From: Bradysia coprophila
Taxonomy: Eukaryota > Arthropoda > Insecta > Diptera > Sciaridae
DNA: 64,000 bases
NCBI RefSeq assembly: GCF_014529535.1
Contig: NW_023504022.1
Coordinates: 7,491,132-7,555,131 of the forward strand
Direction: 5' to 3'
Position 1 is the first letter of the stretch, and every line of letters starts with the position of its first letter. The notes under the pieces are model-generated. The model saw only the letters and a list, made by a program, of their open reading frames with translations, was not told the DNA's origin and did not search any database. Positions 45,649 through 57,900 of the stretch are shown piece by piece. The position numbers and the translations under genes are program-made.

Positions 45649-45843
45649 GTTTTGCATTTTATGAGTAATTTTTCCGTTTCATTCATTTTATCTTCCGAGC
45701 CAATTTCATTTCATTTTGAATTTTTTGTGTTAGTTTTATTTGAAGACGATTTTCAATGTCTTGGCCGGGAGTATGTTCAGAATAATCTGAATGTTTTTTT
45801 CATGATAGTTGGTAGAGTCAACGACGTTCTTAAAGTCATGTAA
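45649..45843 (+). pseudogene. Frame downstream of the hAT insertion
   Basis: After the second GTTTTGCA the frame that was interrupted at 44021 remains open for about 60 codons to a stop at 45841-45843. I do not recognise the residues (Phe/Val-rich, no integrase motif), so it may be unrelated sequence rather than the continuation of the pol fragment. Confidence 0.35.
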
Positions 45844-45899
45844 TCAATGCTTTGTACTGCTCTATTATTTTAGTTCGAAATATAACGTACAAACGAAAA

Positions 45900-46740
45900 C
45901 ACCGGTCTTTTTACTCGTAAAATAAAGGGAAGAAATAAAAGCGATAAATCTAAAATAAGAATTGATCACTTGAAAATAAAAATGATTGCAGGAAAATAAG
46001 AATGTGATCACAACCAGTTTTTCAAATATAACACTACGAAATAAGATTCTATCAACCTAAAATAAGAAGTGATCACAAGTAGTACCTACCACCCGCTAAA
46101 TCAAATGTGATCACTAAAAATAAAGAATTTGATCACTAAAAGTCCGAACGAATACACATAAAAAGCGTTTTAACACGCCGGAGCGAAGCGGAGGGCCGCA
46201 ATGCGAGCCGGGCGCCGGAACGGTGTTGGTAACTTAGGTGTTAATTTTTTTTCTCTCGCATCGTCTAATAATTAGTCTGTGTAATTCATTGCACATAAAA
46301 AGCGTTTTAACACGCCGAGCGATCCGGCCCATTGCCCCGTAGCGAAGCGGAGGGCCGCAATGCGAGCCGGGCGCCGGAACGGTGTTGGTAACTTAGGTGT
46401 TAATTTTTTTTTCTCTTGCATCGTCTAATAATCAAACAGAATAATAGATAGCATATCCTTATTTCTTGCAATCAAATTTTTTATTTTGCACGATCATTTC
46501 TTTATTTTTTGTAATCAAATTCGTATAATTGTAGATCATTTCTTATTTCGAGACGATCATATGTTAGTGGTAAAATTGCATATATTTAGTGATCAAATTC
46601 TTATTTTTTGGTGATCAAATTCTATTTTTATTGCTATCATAAAAAAATTGTGATCATTTCTCTTTTTCTAGTGATCATTTCCTATTTTCTTGTGATCATT
46701 TCTTATTAAATAGCTATCACTTTAATTACATGCCTAAAAT
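45900..46740. repeat. Inverted array of TGATCAC/AAAATAAGAA units around a duplicated GC-rich block
   Basis: The left part (about 45940-46140) repeats AAAATAAGAA(N)TGATCAC about every 20-30 bases. The right part (about 46440-46720) repeats the reverse complement (GTGATCATTTCTTATTTT). Between them lies a GC-rich block (GCGAAGCGGAGGGCCGCAAT, GCGAGCCGGGCGCCGGAACG) present twice in tandem (about 46155-46275 and 46292-46433). The second copy has an extra 24 or so bases (CGATCCGGCCCATTGCCCC). I could not define the outer ends or a duplication. Confidence 0.65.
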
Positions 46741-48130
46741 AAATTAGCCCATGTTTACCCTAGACACTAGATAGTTATTTATACCATCGAGTGCAAAGGA
46801 CTTTATTTGGCTTTAAAAAAATTAAAACTTTTATTTCACGAATTTATAAGAGTTTTTAAGGATTTTAACTGAAACTGGACCATTTTTGGCACTGTAAAAA
46901 AATTTGTAACGAATCTTCATACAAATTAGTACTCTATTTGGCAGCTGTCATTAGAAGCCCTTTGGCTTGAAGTGCGTTGGGTGCTTTTAAGAATGTCATT
47001 CCAAAAATCGGACATGACTCACAGACTCTTTTTTACACCCTAACTCTGACGAGTAACTTGAACTATATTTTTCTCTCCTCTTGATGTTTATTTGTATTCC
47101 CAAAGACTAACATCTCCATATGACGACCAGTATGTAATCTGAATCGTGTATTTACTAATTTTGAGTACGAGCTGTCGTATACACATATATTCACATTTCA
47201 GCTATCTATGCAAGCAATTTTTGTTGTTGTTGTCCTACATTCGTTTTAGATGAAATAATACATTTAAAGACAGACGTAGATTGTCGACAAGTTGTCTCAC
47301 TGGTCTCAAGACGGTTTCTTATCATTTCTGCGAAATGAAAAAGCAATCTGCTTCTTTTATTAGTTTAACCTTCTTCATCGTGCGAACTTAAAGCAGGCGA
47401 AAAATAAAAATAAAAAAAAATTTACAAACATTTTATATCCATAAATTTAATTAAGACCTGATAATGACGATAACGCAATTCATTTCAATTTGTCAAAATA
47501 ACTCCTCTAGACGGGGAAAAAAAAATTTGGTTTGTTTTTTGTTGCTGTTTATTATTTCATTGGCCATAAAAACACATTTAATTATTAAACCAAAAAATAA
47601 AAATTAACAAAACTGATAACAACACTGGTAATTCAATTAAAAATTTTCTGAACTTTTGTTTCGCTTCTTGGGTCAATTTGATAAAAATTAATGTGGCAAA
47701 TCATAAGTTGTTTTTCTTCACATTTGCTTTTTTTTTTGTTGCGGTGTTGAATGAAATCATCCCATTGAAATAAAAATTCGCTCATCATTTTCGTTTATGT
47801 CAGAGACCGTGTCATTTTGATCGGTCAGAACAGTAATCATTCTGATGGGCTCAAAGTGCGGCACATGGAGTACACGAGACATCAATTTCATTTGATTTTT
47901 TTTTAAATTATTAATTTTAATTGAAAATCGCAATATAGATTGAAAGTCTTTCATAAGACATCCGCTAATGCAGAAGGTCTAAGGTGAACAGGGGTTATTC
48001 ATCTGCCCTACAAGATTCTATCTACTCTAATTCCTCATAACAGTAACAGTCTGTGAAATTTAGACTTGAATTTATTTGCTTTAGCTGTTTTTTACCTTCC
48101 CAAAGAAAACAAAACTTCCGAAACGTCGTC
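46741..48130. other. AT-rich DNA, no gene recognised
   Basis: A 44-codon minus frame starting with ATG at about 47891 (SRVLHVPHFEPIRMITVL...) is better in composition than its surroundings and could be a small exon, but I find no partner exon and recognise no family. Confidence 0.35.
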
Positions 48131-48247
48131 CTACGGTTTTACCACTACCACGAAGCGTAACTATTACATCCGTAATGAGTATGAGTGGACCAGCTGAAAA
48201 ACAATTGAAGCAAATTCATACCCAAATTTCACTAACATCAATTGTAA
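48131..48247 (+). repeat. Partial copy of the GTGGACCAGCTG repeat
   Basis: Collinear with about 2190-2290: GTGGTAAAACTG-like start, ACGTAATGAG, GAGTGGACCAGCTG, then TTGAAGCAAA and CCAAATTTCACT. It represents the right half of the MITE at 2077-2305. Confidence 0.6.
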
Positions 48248-51200
48248 CTCTTCCCAAACGCGGTAAACTTCCATTGATCCGCTTTATTGTTATGAAACTT
48301 TCGAGTAGTGCAGATTTTATAAAGTTTAAAATTTGATTCCCCATCAATTCGACTATAAGGACTGGAACTGTCGCTAATCTCTTGCAAAAACAGCAATCAC
48401 TTCGCCAATATAGTTCTTGGGTCTACTACTTCCCTTGATAGAAATGTCAACAGACTGATCTTCTACTTCAGAGGGATTCTTTTGAAAAACAGAATCTTGA
48501 AATCCTACGCATTTTCCATTGGACTTTTTTATATGTGCATAGATTGGTATTGGTTCCTAGAACCAAAAACCACTTTCAAAAAAATTCTTCGAAGCTTGTG
48601 TAGCTGGTGGGAGGTGATCGAAAACTGAAAACATGGACTTTTCTTAAAGAAATTTCTCCAGGTACACGAGCCGTACAGGGACATGTGAGGTATCATATGA
48701 AAGGTAATTGCATGAACTTTCGGGCAAATAGGGTCTTTTTGGGTTTAAAATTCATCCACACTGAGATATGTGCAGTTGACGTTTTCAACCGAAAAAAGAC
48801 TGAAAATTTAGAAGAGAGAAGAGAATAGAGAAGTCAGAAACGGAGAAGAACAACAGTAACAGACTAGACAAAAAATGTATTTTTTTACGTGGGCAAATCA
48901 TTGAGAGGTGGTCAAAATACGACTTGTTTTCACTAAACAGCAAATTTCGCTGTTGTTCCAATGAAGCGACGTGCAAATAGACTTTTCTGTCTACTATTCA
49001 GCCTGACACTCGCTAAATCCATTTTGATATTAACTTATACTGCTTTAGAGTGAGCTAATCCATGTTAGAAAAATTCTTTCTTTTTTCCTTACTGAAGCAT
49101 GACTGTTTCACATCGAGTTCCACTGGGCATCTACCTTGTTGGAAACTCAATTTTGAAGACAGTTGAAACGGTTTACTCCGATTAGGACTCCGTAAAAAAA
49201 CGTAATTTTTAACTTTACTTTATTGCTTTCCAATTATAAATTCGATTTGACTTTTCGAAACGACCGCAAACAGAAACATAACAATCATTCAAGTTGTCCC
49301 ACAAAATGTTAAACGAATTAAGTTACTTACGCCACGTGATTATATAAGGAAAAAAATCGACATTATGCTCGAATCTATCAGAGTGATGATACTAGTGATA
49401 CACACAAAAATCGTATAAGTTAAAATATGCAAATGAAGTGGATAATGCCAAGACATAACTCGCGCATATCGAACGATTTAAAGAATTTATTTTGTCTCAT
49501 CATCATCGCTTTGAATTATAATAATTTCCATAAAATGTTTTTTTTTTGTTCGTCTTCATTCTGTTTAGGCTTTTAAATTTTATTATGGATTTTTTTCCAC
49601 CATTCGTCATTAAATTAATTCATTTCTATAAGGTTTTAATGTCCAAATATGGATTAAATTGTAACTGAAGATGTACCACATATATATTAGCACACAGATC
49701 TTTAACGTTTTTTTTATTATGGAATGATTAAGCGCCAAGCGTTTAGTTTACACGAAATCACGTCGTTTATCAATTCTACAAATGCTTGAGGCAAAGTCAA
49801 TATTAAATTTCTGTATTTTTTTTCCACTCTCTGTTGTTTCGTGCTTTTGCATATTTTATTACAGGAAAAAAAAGCTGAATAAAAAAGTCAAGTTATGTTT
49901 ATTATATGAAAATGTTTTTTTTTCTCTTCTGAATTAATTGAATATAAATTAATCAGGGCCAGATTATATTTGTCTCATTGGTTTTCATTGCTGCCTTGTT
50001 GGTCGTCGCGCGCTGTGTAGTATCAATTTCATATTCGCATACATCGTGTATTTTCAGCGATTATCTTGTTTTTATAATATGCGCAAAGACAATGATATCC
50101 AATGCGGTTGCTGTTGCTTTTAAATGTTTTTCCTTTTCTTTTGCTTCGTATGGACATTTTCTTTTGCGAATGAAAATTTGATTGGATGGGCGAAACAGAG
50201 AGTTTCCGAAAACGAGTTTTATCCAATAGGTTAACTTATAAGTTCGAATTTATGAGTTATAAGTCTTTCAATCATACGTTATAGGTCAGGTGGCTATAAT
50301 ATAACCATAAGTTATAAGTCGACTTCTTTCAAACCATATTTTATAACTTCATAAGTCTATATGTCACAAGTCTGTAAGTTGAATGATGTAGTGCTGATGA
50401 GATGTTTCAGCATGAGAATTGTCGAAATTTTAGGAACTGGCCTGAGCCCATCTTTTTAATCACTAGAGTCCAGTAAACAACCCAAAAAGAATCCCTAAAA
50501 TTCCTCAGTTCTAGAGAAAAGAAGAAGTGGAAGCGTTTTGAGAAGAAACAACTTTTCGCCTCTCTTCCTCGTTAGATCTTAGGAAATCAGCTCATGGAAG
50601 AGATCTTTAAAATACCGTCGGAAAATGAGCTATAGCTGGAAACTGAATTAGAAACATCATTTATCTATGGAACTTCAAGGATTTTTGCATGAAAGGTTTT
50701 TCTGATGTCAAGTGACAGAGACAGGTGAAAAGAAATTTCTTCCCCAATCGCTCCCACCCGCCAACTAAAAATAATAAAATTCGATCGAAAAAACGTTATT
50801 TGGGGAATTTTAAAGTTCGAAGATTTTTCAAAATTTGATGGGTCGAGATACATTGTGAAAAATCAACTCCATTCCTATGTGGGACGGTGAGTATGGTCGA
50901 ATGGAGTGTTAATGGATAGGGCGAGAAGTAATCTACAAAACTCCGGGTTAGAGCTTCCTGCTATCAACTTTTCCAACCGGTTTTTTCGATGTTTTTCACT
51001 TGTTGCTGCGGCTGGGTGGACCGAACATCGGCGTTTATTGGTCAATAATATTCAGCTCATCGACCTTCATAAATGTACACAATTTGACATTATTCACATT
51101 TTGCATGTTGGAGTAATTGATAAGAAACTATTATCGTGACCACTTCGGAGAAAATTTTTCTAAGGGCCATGACAGCCCAACAAATTTTTTTCGTGAAAAA

Positions 51201-52903
51201 AATTGTTCCACGATATTATCAGAATTGAACTACTCATTTGAGCCATAGCTCGTTTGGAGCGCCGTCGCCTTGAATCCCGATTCCACTAGAACATTTGCCC
51301 GAACTCTCTTATATGCTTAGATTTACAGAATCAATCATAGCCGAGCAATTATGAATAAAATTAAAAATTAAAAAAATTATTACGACAAATAATCATGCCA
51401 CAGTGTCTTAGAAAAACCTTTGGGCGATGACAAGGAAATCAAAATCATCGTCCTCAGATCCATACAAAACGAAGAGTCATAATTCTTTTGGAGGTTGTGT
51501 AATCCTAGCTCCAAAATTTAGAAAAAAAATCCAATTGGATTTGGGAAACAGGGGGCAGATCGGTTTGCTTTGCCCACACGTCGGAATATATCGAAGGTCT
51601 GCAGGTAGATCAATCGCTGGAGAGGATTGCTTCTATAAATCCTATGAATGACCGTTATATTTTTCGTTGAACCCAACACTTTAAATGCTAATTTTATGGG
51701 TTTTTATTTATAAATTGTTTTCTGATTTCTGGTTTTAACATGATAAACGTCTTTTCGACTGACAAATGGTTCGTGAGAGATTAAGTCATATTAATAGGAA
51801 TAATTATTAAAATCAATATTTAAAGTCTATCTCAAAACATTTCAAAATAAAAACAAAACAACCGAAAAAAAAACTCGAAAAAACCTACAATTTTTTGCCA
51901 TCGTTTTTGAAGTATGTCTAAGCCATTTATTTATCCTCATACTGAATGAAGGAAAATATTTATGAATATTTATAAAGGAACTGTTGGCAGTGAAGAGTTA
52001 CAACCAATGTAACCAATGAAAAATCTTGTATAATTAGAAAGGCGATGTTATGTAACGCGAAGCACTGATTTGCACATTTTTTGTAACATTTCGAATCATA
52101 TTTGTCAAAAAGAAGCGTCTCTGACTAGAATCAATTAGTTTTACCAAATTTCACTGAAAATTTAGTGAATTCTTTAGTGAAATTTAGTAAAACCTTTCTC
52201 AATATTAGGCCATGGAGCAGAGTGAATGGACCATTGTTTTCGTAATTTATTTTTATTTCATCAAGTGACACGTTAACGTGAACTTATTTACAAGAATCTG
52301 AACACTTTTAGACGAAATTTTAGAATATTTTTAACATATTTACCACTTTTTAGCACTTTTTGCAAATAATTGTCTTCATTGATCTCAAATTTTATCATAT
52401 TTCCAAGAGCTCGTCGAGACATTTCCTCTTTTAGATGAAGTTCGAGGAAATTTTCGTTCAAACTTATAATTATTTGTACCGCTTTATGTAGCACTGCAGC
52501 GCAACAAAAGTATTCAAATTTCATCCTATTTCTTAGAGCTTCTCTCTATACCTTTCCAACAAGCTATCGCACGTACAAATCGAAAAAAATTTAGATTCTT
52601 TCCAGATGTAGTACACCTAACTTCATTTCCTTATATCTCGATCTCGGAACAAGTGGTTCAATTGGCACCAAAGTTTGGAGTCCAAACTATTCATTTCCCT
52701 CACGAATTTACAAGAAAAATAAGGGAAAAAATCGGAAAATTTAGGAGAACATGAGATGCGAAAAGGTTTTCATAAAAATAGGGCCTGATTTTGAATGTTC
52801 TGGTGTGAGGGGTAAGCTAATTTTCAAGAACACGTTAATTGCTAAACATAGCACATTTTCCAAGAAGGAACGAATCCTAGGCGATTAATTATCAGCCCAC
52901 TAA
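48248..52903. other. AT-rich DNA, no gene recognised
   Basis: No exon with supporting splice sites or family resemblance. Near 51250 a TAGCTCGTTTGGAGCG stretch resembles a tRNA A box but no B box follows in the right place. Near 50225-50370 is a run of TTATAAGTC words. Minus frames such as 52288-52524 are unrecognised. Confidence 0.4.
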
Positions 52904-54990
52904 GAAACTAGGCCCCATCTTTTGGATGGGTCAGATCCTTTGACTGACTGACTACTTTTCTCAAGAAGATTTTTGTAATCCGAGCAAAAAAAAATCACTC
53001 TAAAAGTATATAAAAGTATACCAGGGTATGCGTACCCTACTTTCGATACAAAACACGTATATGAGAAATTCCAGCACTTGACCATTTACTGGGTCATAAG
53101 TATTTTCAGTACTTAAGAGGCATCGATGATTTGCTGAAAAGTATACATTTGGGTGATTTTTAAATACTGTCTTTTGGTGATATATTTCCACCAGATTCAA
53201 GTATGTACGACCGCAATAACGACCACGAATGTGTTAGCTTTCAACATAAAATGGATTTGGTTGTAGCAATTTGACCAACCCTGAGAAAACTGAGCAGTTT
53301 ATGAAAATTTCGTTACACTGATCACTTTTTTCAGAGCTGGTCAAGTGACTACAACCAAATCTACTTTCTGTTGAAAGCTAATACATTCGTGTTCGTTATT
53401 GCGGTCGTGTGTTTTGAAAAAAAGGATTCTGATGAAAAGATACCATCAAAAAGGCATAAGTAGGCTACAATTTTAGCAAAGCATTGATGTCTCTTAAGTT
53501 TTATTGTCTTCTAGCAGACCCTGGAAAGAGGCGAATTTCTTGCTTACATATTGAATAAAAATGAAACTCGTGTGATTACAGTTCACACTCGTCCAAACTT
53601 TAATGTTTTTCTTATCATCGATATAAAGATATTCCACACACAAAATTTTGGAATAAATCCTAGAATATTACTCCAGTATATTCCATTAACGAGCTTAACC
53701 CAAAAATGTCTTTCTTAGTAGGATAATTGTCTTTTGTGGACCATTAAGAATTACTCAACTAATAATATCACGATAATATCACGGGACGATACAAAAATTC
53801 TTTTAGGAATATCTCTGAGATCCCCCGACCGTCATAGCCCAACTTTGAACTTATCCTCGGGAATGGAATTCCCCGTCGAATAAAAAAAGTTTTTGAAATC
53901 CGTTGAGGATTACGTCAAGTTATCGTGTTATCTAGGAACGAGACAAAAATTCTTTTGGGAATATCTCTAAGATCACCAGCCCGTTACGACCTAACTTCGA
54001 ACGTAGCCTTCGAAATTTTATTCCCTGTCGATTAAAAAAAAGTTTTTGGAAATCCGTTGAGGATTACGTCAAGTTATCGTGTTATTAAGGAACGAGACAA
54101 AAATTCTTTTGGGAATATCTCTAAGATCACCAGCCCGTTACGACCCATCTTCAAACTTAGCCTCAGCAATTTAATTCCCCGTCGATTAAAAAAAAGTTTT
54201 TGGAAATCCGTTGAAAGCTACTCGAGTTATCGTGGAATCAAGCGACCAGACAAAAATTCTTTTGAGAATATCTCTAAGATCACCCGTCTGTTATAGTCCA
54301 TCTTAGAACTTAACCTGAGGAATTTAATTCCCCGTAAAATAAAAAAAAGTTTTTGGAAATCCGTCGAAAACTACTCGAGTTATCGTGGAATCAAGGGACG
54401 AGACAAAAATTCTTTTGAGAATATCTCTAAGATAGTCCATCTTAGAACTTAACCTGAGGAATTTAATTCCCCGTAAAATAAAAAAAAGTTTTTGGAAATC
54501 CGTCGAAAACTACTCGAGTTATCGTGGAATCAAGCGACCAGACAAAAATTCTTTTGAGAATATCTCTAAGATCACCCGTCTGTTATAGTCCATCTTAGAA
54601 CTTAACCTGAGGAATTTAATTCCCCGTAAAATAAAAAAAAGTTTTTGGAAATCCGTCGAAAACTACTCGAGTTATCGTGTTATCAAGGGACGAGACAAAA
54701 ATTCTTTTGGGAATATCTCTAAGAACATCCGACCGTAATAGCCCATCTTCGAACTTAACCTCATTAATTCAATTCCCCGTCGATTAAAAAAAAGTTTTTG
54801 GAAATACGTTGAAAATTACTCAAGTTATCGTGTTATCAACGAATCATCAAAGTGTGACAAACATTTTCTGTATTTAAGGTTTTTGGTCATACATTCATGC
54901 ATTTTCAATCATAGTAGTGATCATTGTGTGACAAACATTTTAGGGTGTCTATCATCCGTAAGACCCATGACTTTCAGTCAAGGGAATTAG
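52904..54990. repeat. Long copy of the AGGCCC...CAAGGGAATTAG dispersed element
   Basis: It shares both ends with 26240-26745 but contains an extra 1.5 kb, including the 153-bp tandem array. An inner inverted pair occurs at about 53198-53250 and 53345-53410 (CGACCGCAATAACGA against TCGTTATTGCGGTCG). Confidence 0.6.
53770..54850 (+). repeat. Tandem array, seven units of about 153 bp
   Basis: ACAAAAATTCTTTT recurs at about 53791, 53943, 54097, 54250, 54403, 54542 and 54695, that is at steps of 152-154 with one of 139 (a unit shortened by 14 bases). Each unit carries AAAGTTTTTGGAAATCCG and a TCAAGTTATCGTG core. The core resembles the GATTTACTCGATTTA core of the 145-bp array at 23.2-23.6 kb and a single block at 25360-25490. 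Confidence 0.88.
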
Positions 54991-57900
54991 CAGTTATTGT
55001 GTTCATAAATTCGAGATGCAGATTCGCAGCCTATGGCTACAAGTCTTGAAAACATAATATTCAACAATTTTAGGTAGAAAGTTCTCAGTAACCTTTTATA
55101 GAAGGCCAGCAAATCAGTAGTCCTACTATCGGATCTATTACTTCATTCTATCTAAATATTTTTAAGAGATTGATTTCAAATCTTTTACTTCATTTTTGTG
55201 AACATACTTTTTGCTTTATATATCTACACCAAGTCGTCATCGATTATAGATGTTAACCATCAGTAGCACGTCAAGGAGGGAACAGTTTTTACCTCACATT
55301 CCTTTGCCTAAAGCTTTGCCTTTGCCACTAATCAATACGAAAAGTTATTGTCAGTGGATATTTCCACATTCCTGACCACACACATTTTACATGAATTAAT
55401 ACACCAATGGAGTGGCGCCTACGTTTCTAAAGAGACGTGTGGCTAAAAATCTTATAAATTAATTGAATATTGACATCAAGTCAATTGAAATATTTACCAA
55501 CAAATTAAACGCACATCAAATTTAAAAAAAACTATTTTCGTATGATGAACAGGTGAAGCGTGTGTTTCTCCAATGTTCCTTACTTTTGTTTTTGTATTTA
55601 ATATTAACGATAAAGAAAACATTACCTTTCCGATATAGATAAGAAAGTATAATATTTCACTTTAGATAATTATTTGCAAATTTACTGCAGGAGCTTAATG
55701 GCTTTCGCAACACATCGTTTCCAGTAGAACCAGTAAAAATGTACGACAAAAAAAAAACCGTATATTCATTGATACAACCGATACACTGCCATTGTTTACA
55801 TTAGATACGCTCCGATAAATATAGGAAGCGTTTCCAAAAAAAAATTATGGGAAATTATTTATTATTTGTCAATCGGTGTATTGTTTGTGCAAAACCCAAA
55901 CATTATCACCGCCAAACGACAAAATCGAATTTCTTCGTCGATTTTTTTTTCTGTTCACTTCAAATTTCCATTCAACATTTTTCGGTACAAATGCATTGTC
56001 AGTGTGTAATATTGTTGCATTAGCCTTCGATATAGTGAGACAGCCATAAAAATTTAAAGGAGAAAAAAACCCATTTGGATTGGATACATATATAGTCGAT
56101 ATAATCGATCTGTGTTGATATATTGATTGATTTATGGGATACGGTTTTTCGATTTCGCATTTTTGTTCTCTTGCAAATTTTGCATGAAATAGCCAAAAAG
56201 CTAAATTAAAGAGGCCGGCAACCGTTTACAATTTGTTCCGATAAATAAATTATGGAAACAACATTTCTATACAAAAACGAGCTTTTGTTGAATTTTTATA
56301 TTTTTATTATCTCTTCTGTGGTTCATTGACAAATAATCGGCAATTTGTTTGGGATAGAAAGAAAGAAAAAAAAACTTTTTAACAAATAAATTTTAAATGT
56401 GTCTCGAGCGAGGCATACACAATAATGCGAAATAAATTGAATTTGGATACGGCACAAGGCAATATGTGATTATATACGCGTTATGAGGACATCCGTTTTG
56501 ACAAAAAGAAACTTTGTTAGTTATAATTTACTAGCGACACAGTAACGATTTACACATTTATCGAAATTGAGTTGTCTCGAACACAGACAAATGATTTTTT
56601 GCGTTTCTGTCCATTATGAGTTTCTATTGGAGAATCCTCTGTTTATTTGAATCGAAATATTTACTAATTCAGCTGGCATATGGAAGCATACGTGAGTCAA
56701 ATCGGAAGATGGACACTAGGGCTAGACACTTACTCACTTCTGCGTAAATGCGTGAGACAAACGATATTTTCATGTGACTTTACATTTAAATCATTTAATA
56801 CCAACCGGAAGCTCGTTCTCCGTCAATGACAGTCACTATCACCTTCTAAAGTTAATCCAAATTTTTGGTTTTTGATTCGAATATTCTTTCCGTGAATTTC
56901 TCACAACGGTTAAGGACATATACGATAACTATCCTCGCCCCGTATCCTCTGGATAGTACCTGTCCAATGAGCCCTCACACATGTGTGTCCATTTCGAGTT
57001 CTATAGTTTGGTGATCATAAGGTCCCTCACTTCACTTATATGAAGTTTCTATTAAAATTTCAAGCCGAATCTATTACTTCAATATGTTTATCGAATAATT
57101 TGCTATATGGAACTGCAGCTTAATCTTGTCGTTGTTAGCGGATGAATGGCCGATTTTAAACTGTTAATCCACAATATGTTGCTTGGGAGCGTCCAGAACC
57201 CTGTATGAGAGTTTTCATATTTTCACCGTCGCAAACATAATGACAGTTCAACTTGAGATGCAGGAACCATTTTTAATTTGAATATTTTTTAACCTTCTCG
57301 GGTAAGTATTTCATCGTTGTTGATGGCAGATGATTGCCGAATTTATTGTTTTATTAAGACAGTATTCTTTCGGCTCTAAATAAATGGACATTGCCTTCTC
57401 TAATTAGCAAAGTTTCTTTGAAAAATTGATTTACCTAGCTGCTCTTTGCATTTGTTCATTGAAGAATGTTCAAATAAAGAAAAGAATTTCTCTTCGATAT
57501 TCGATTTTGTGTAGGAACAAAAAATGGTTCGATGGCATTACTTACCTGCAACATATTTGCCTTAAAATTGAATCTTTGAATCGAACTAAGCGATCAAACC
57601 TACGTTGTTAACCATTTTTTTTTTCATCAAATTGATGTTATTTCATGTTCATTCGTTCATGCATGCGTAACACTCTTCACGTACTTCAAATGTTTTTTTT
57701 TGCGCTAATAGCACACTACTCGTTAACCAGTCACATGCCTAGGACACCCACGCGCGAAACATTAAAACTATCGCTAGGCGCCACAGATTCTATGGAACTT
57801 TCATTTCGAAAATTGAAGAAAAAAATGGTATTTGTTGATCTCTTGTTAATGTATAGACTGGTGCGCTGTCGAGTCACGCCGCCGTGGATCAATAAAGTGA

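Noticed and set aside
51245-51300. A tRNA gene (TAGCTCGTTTGGAGCG)
   Set aside because: Only the A-box half resembles a tRNA. No B box or cloverleaf follows, so at most it is a decayed SINE.
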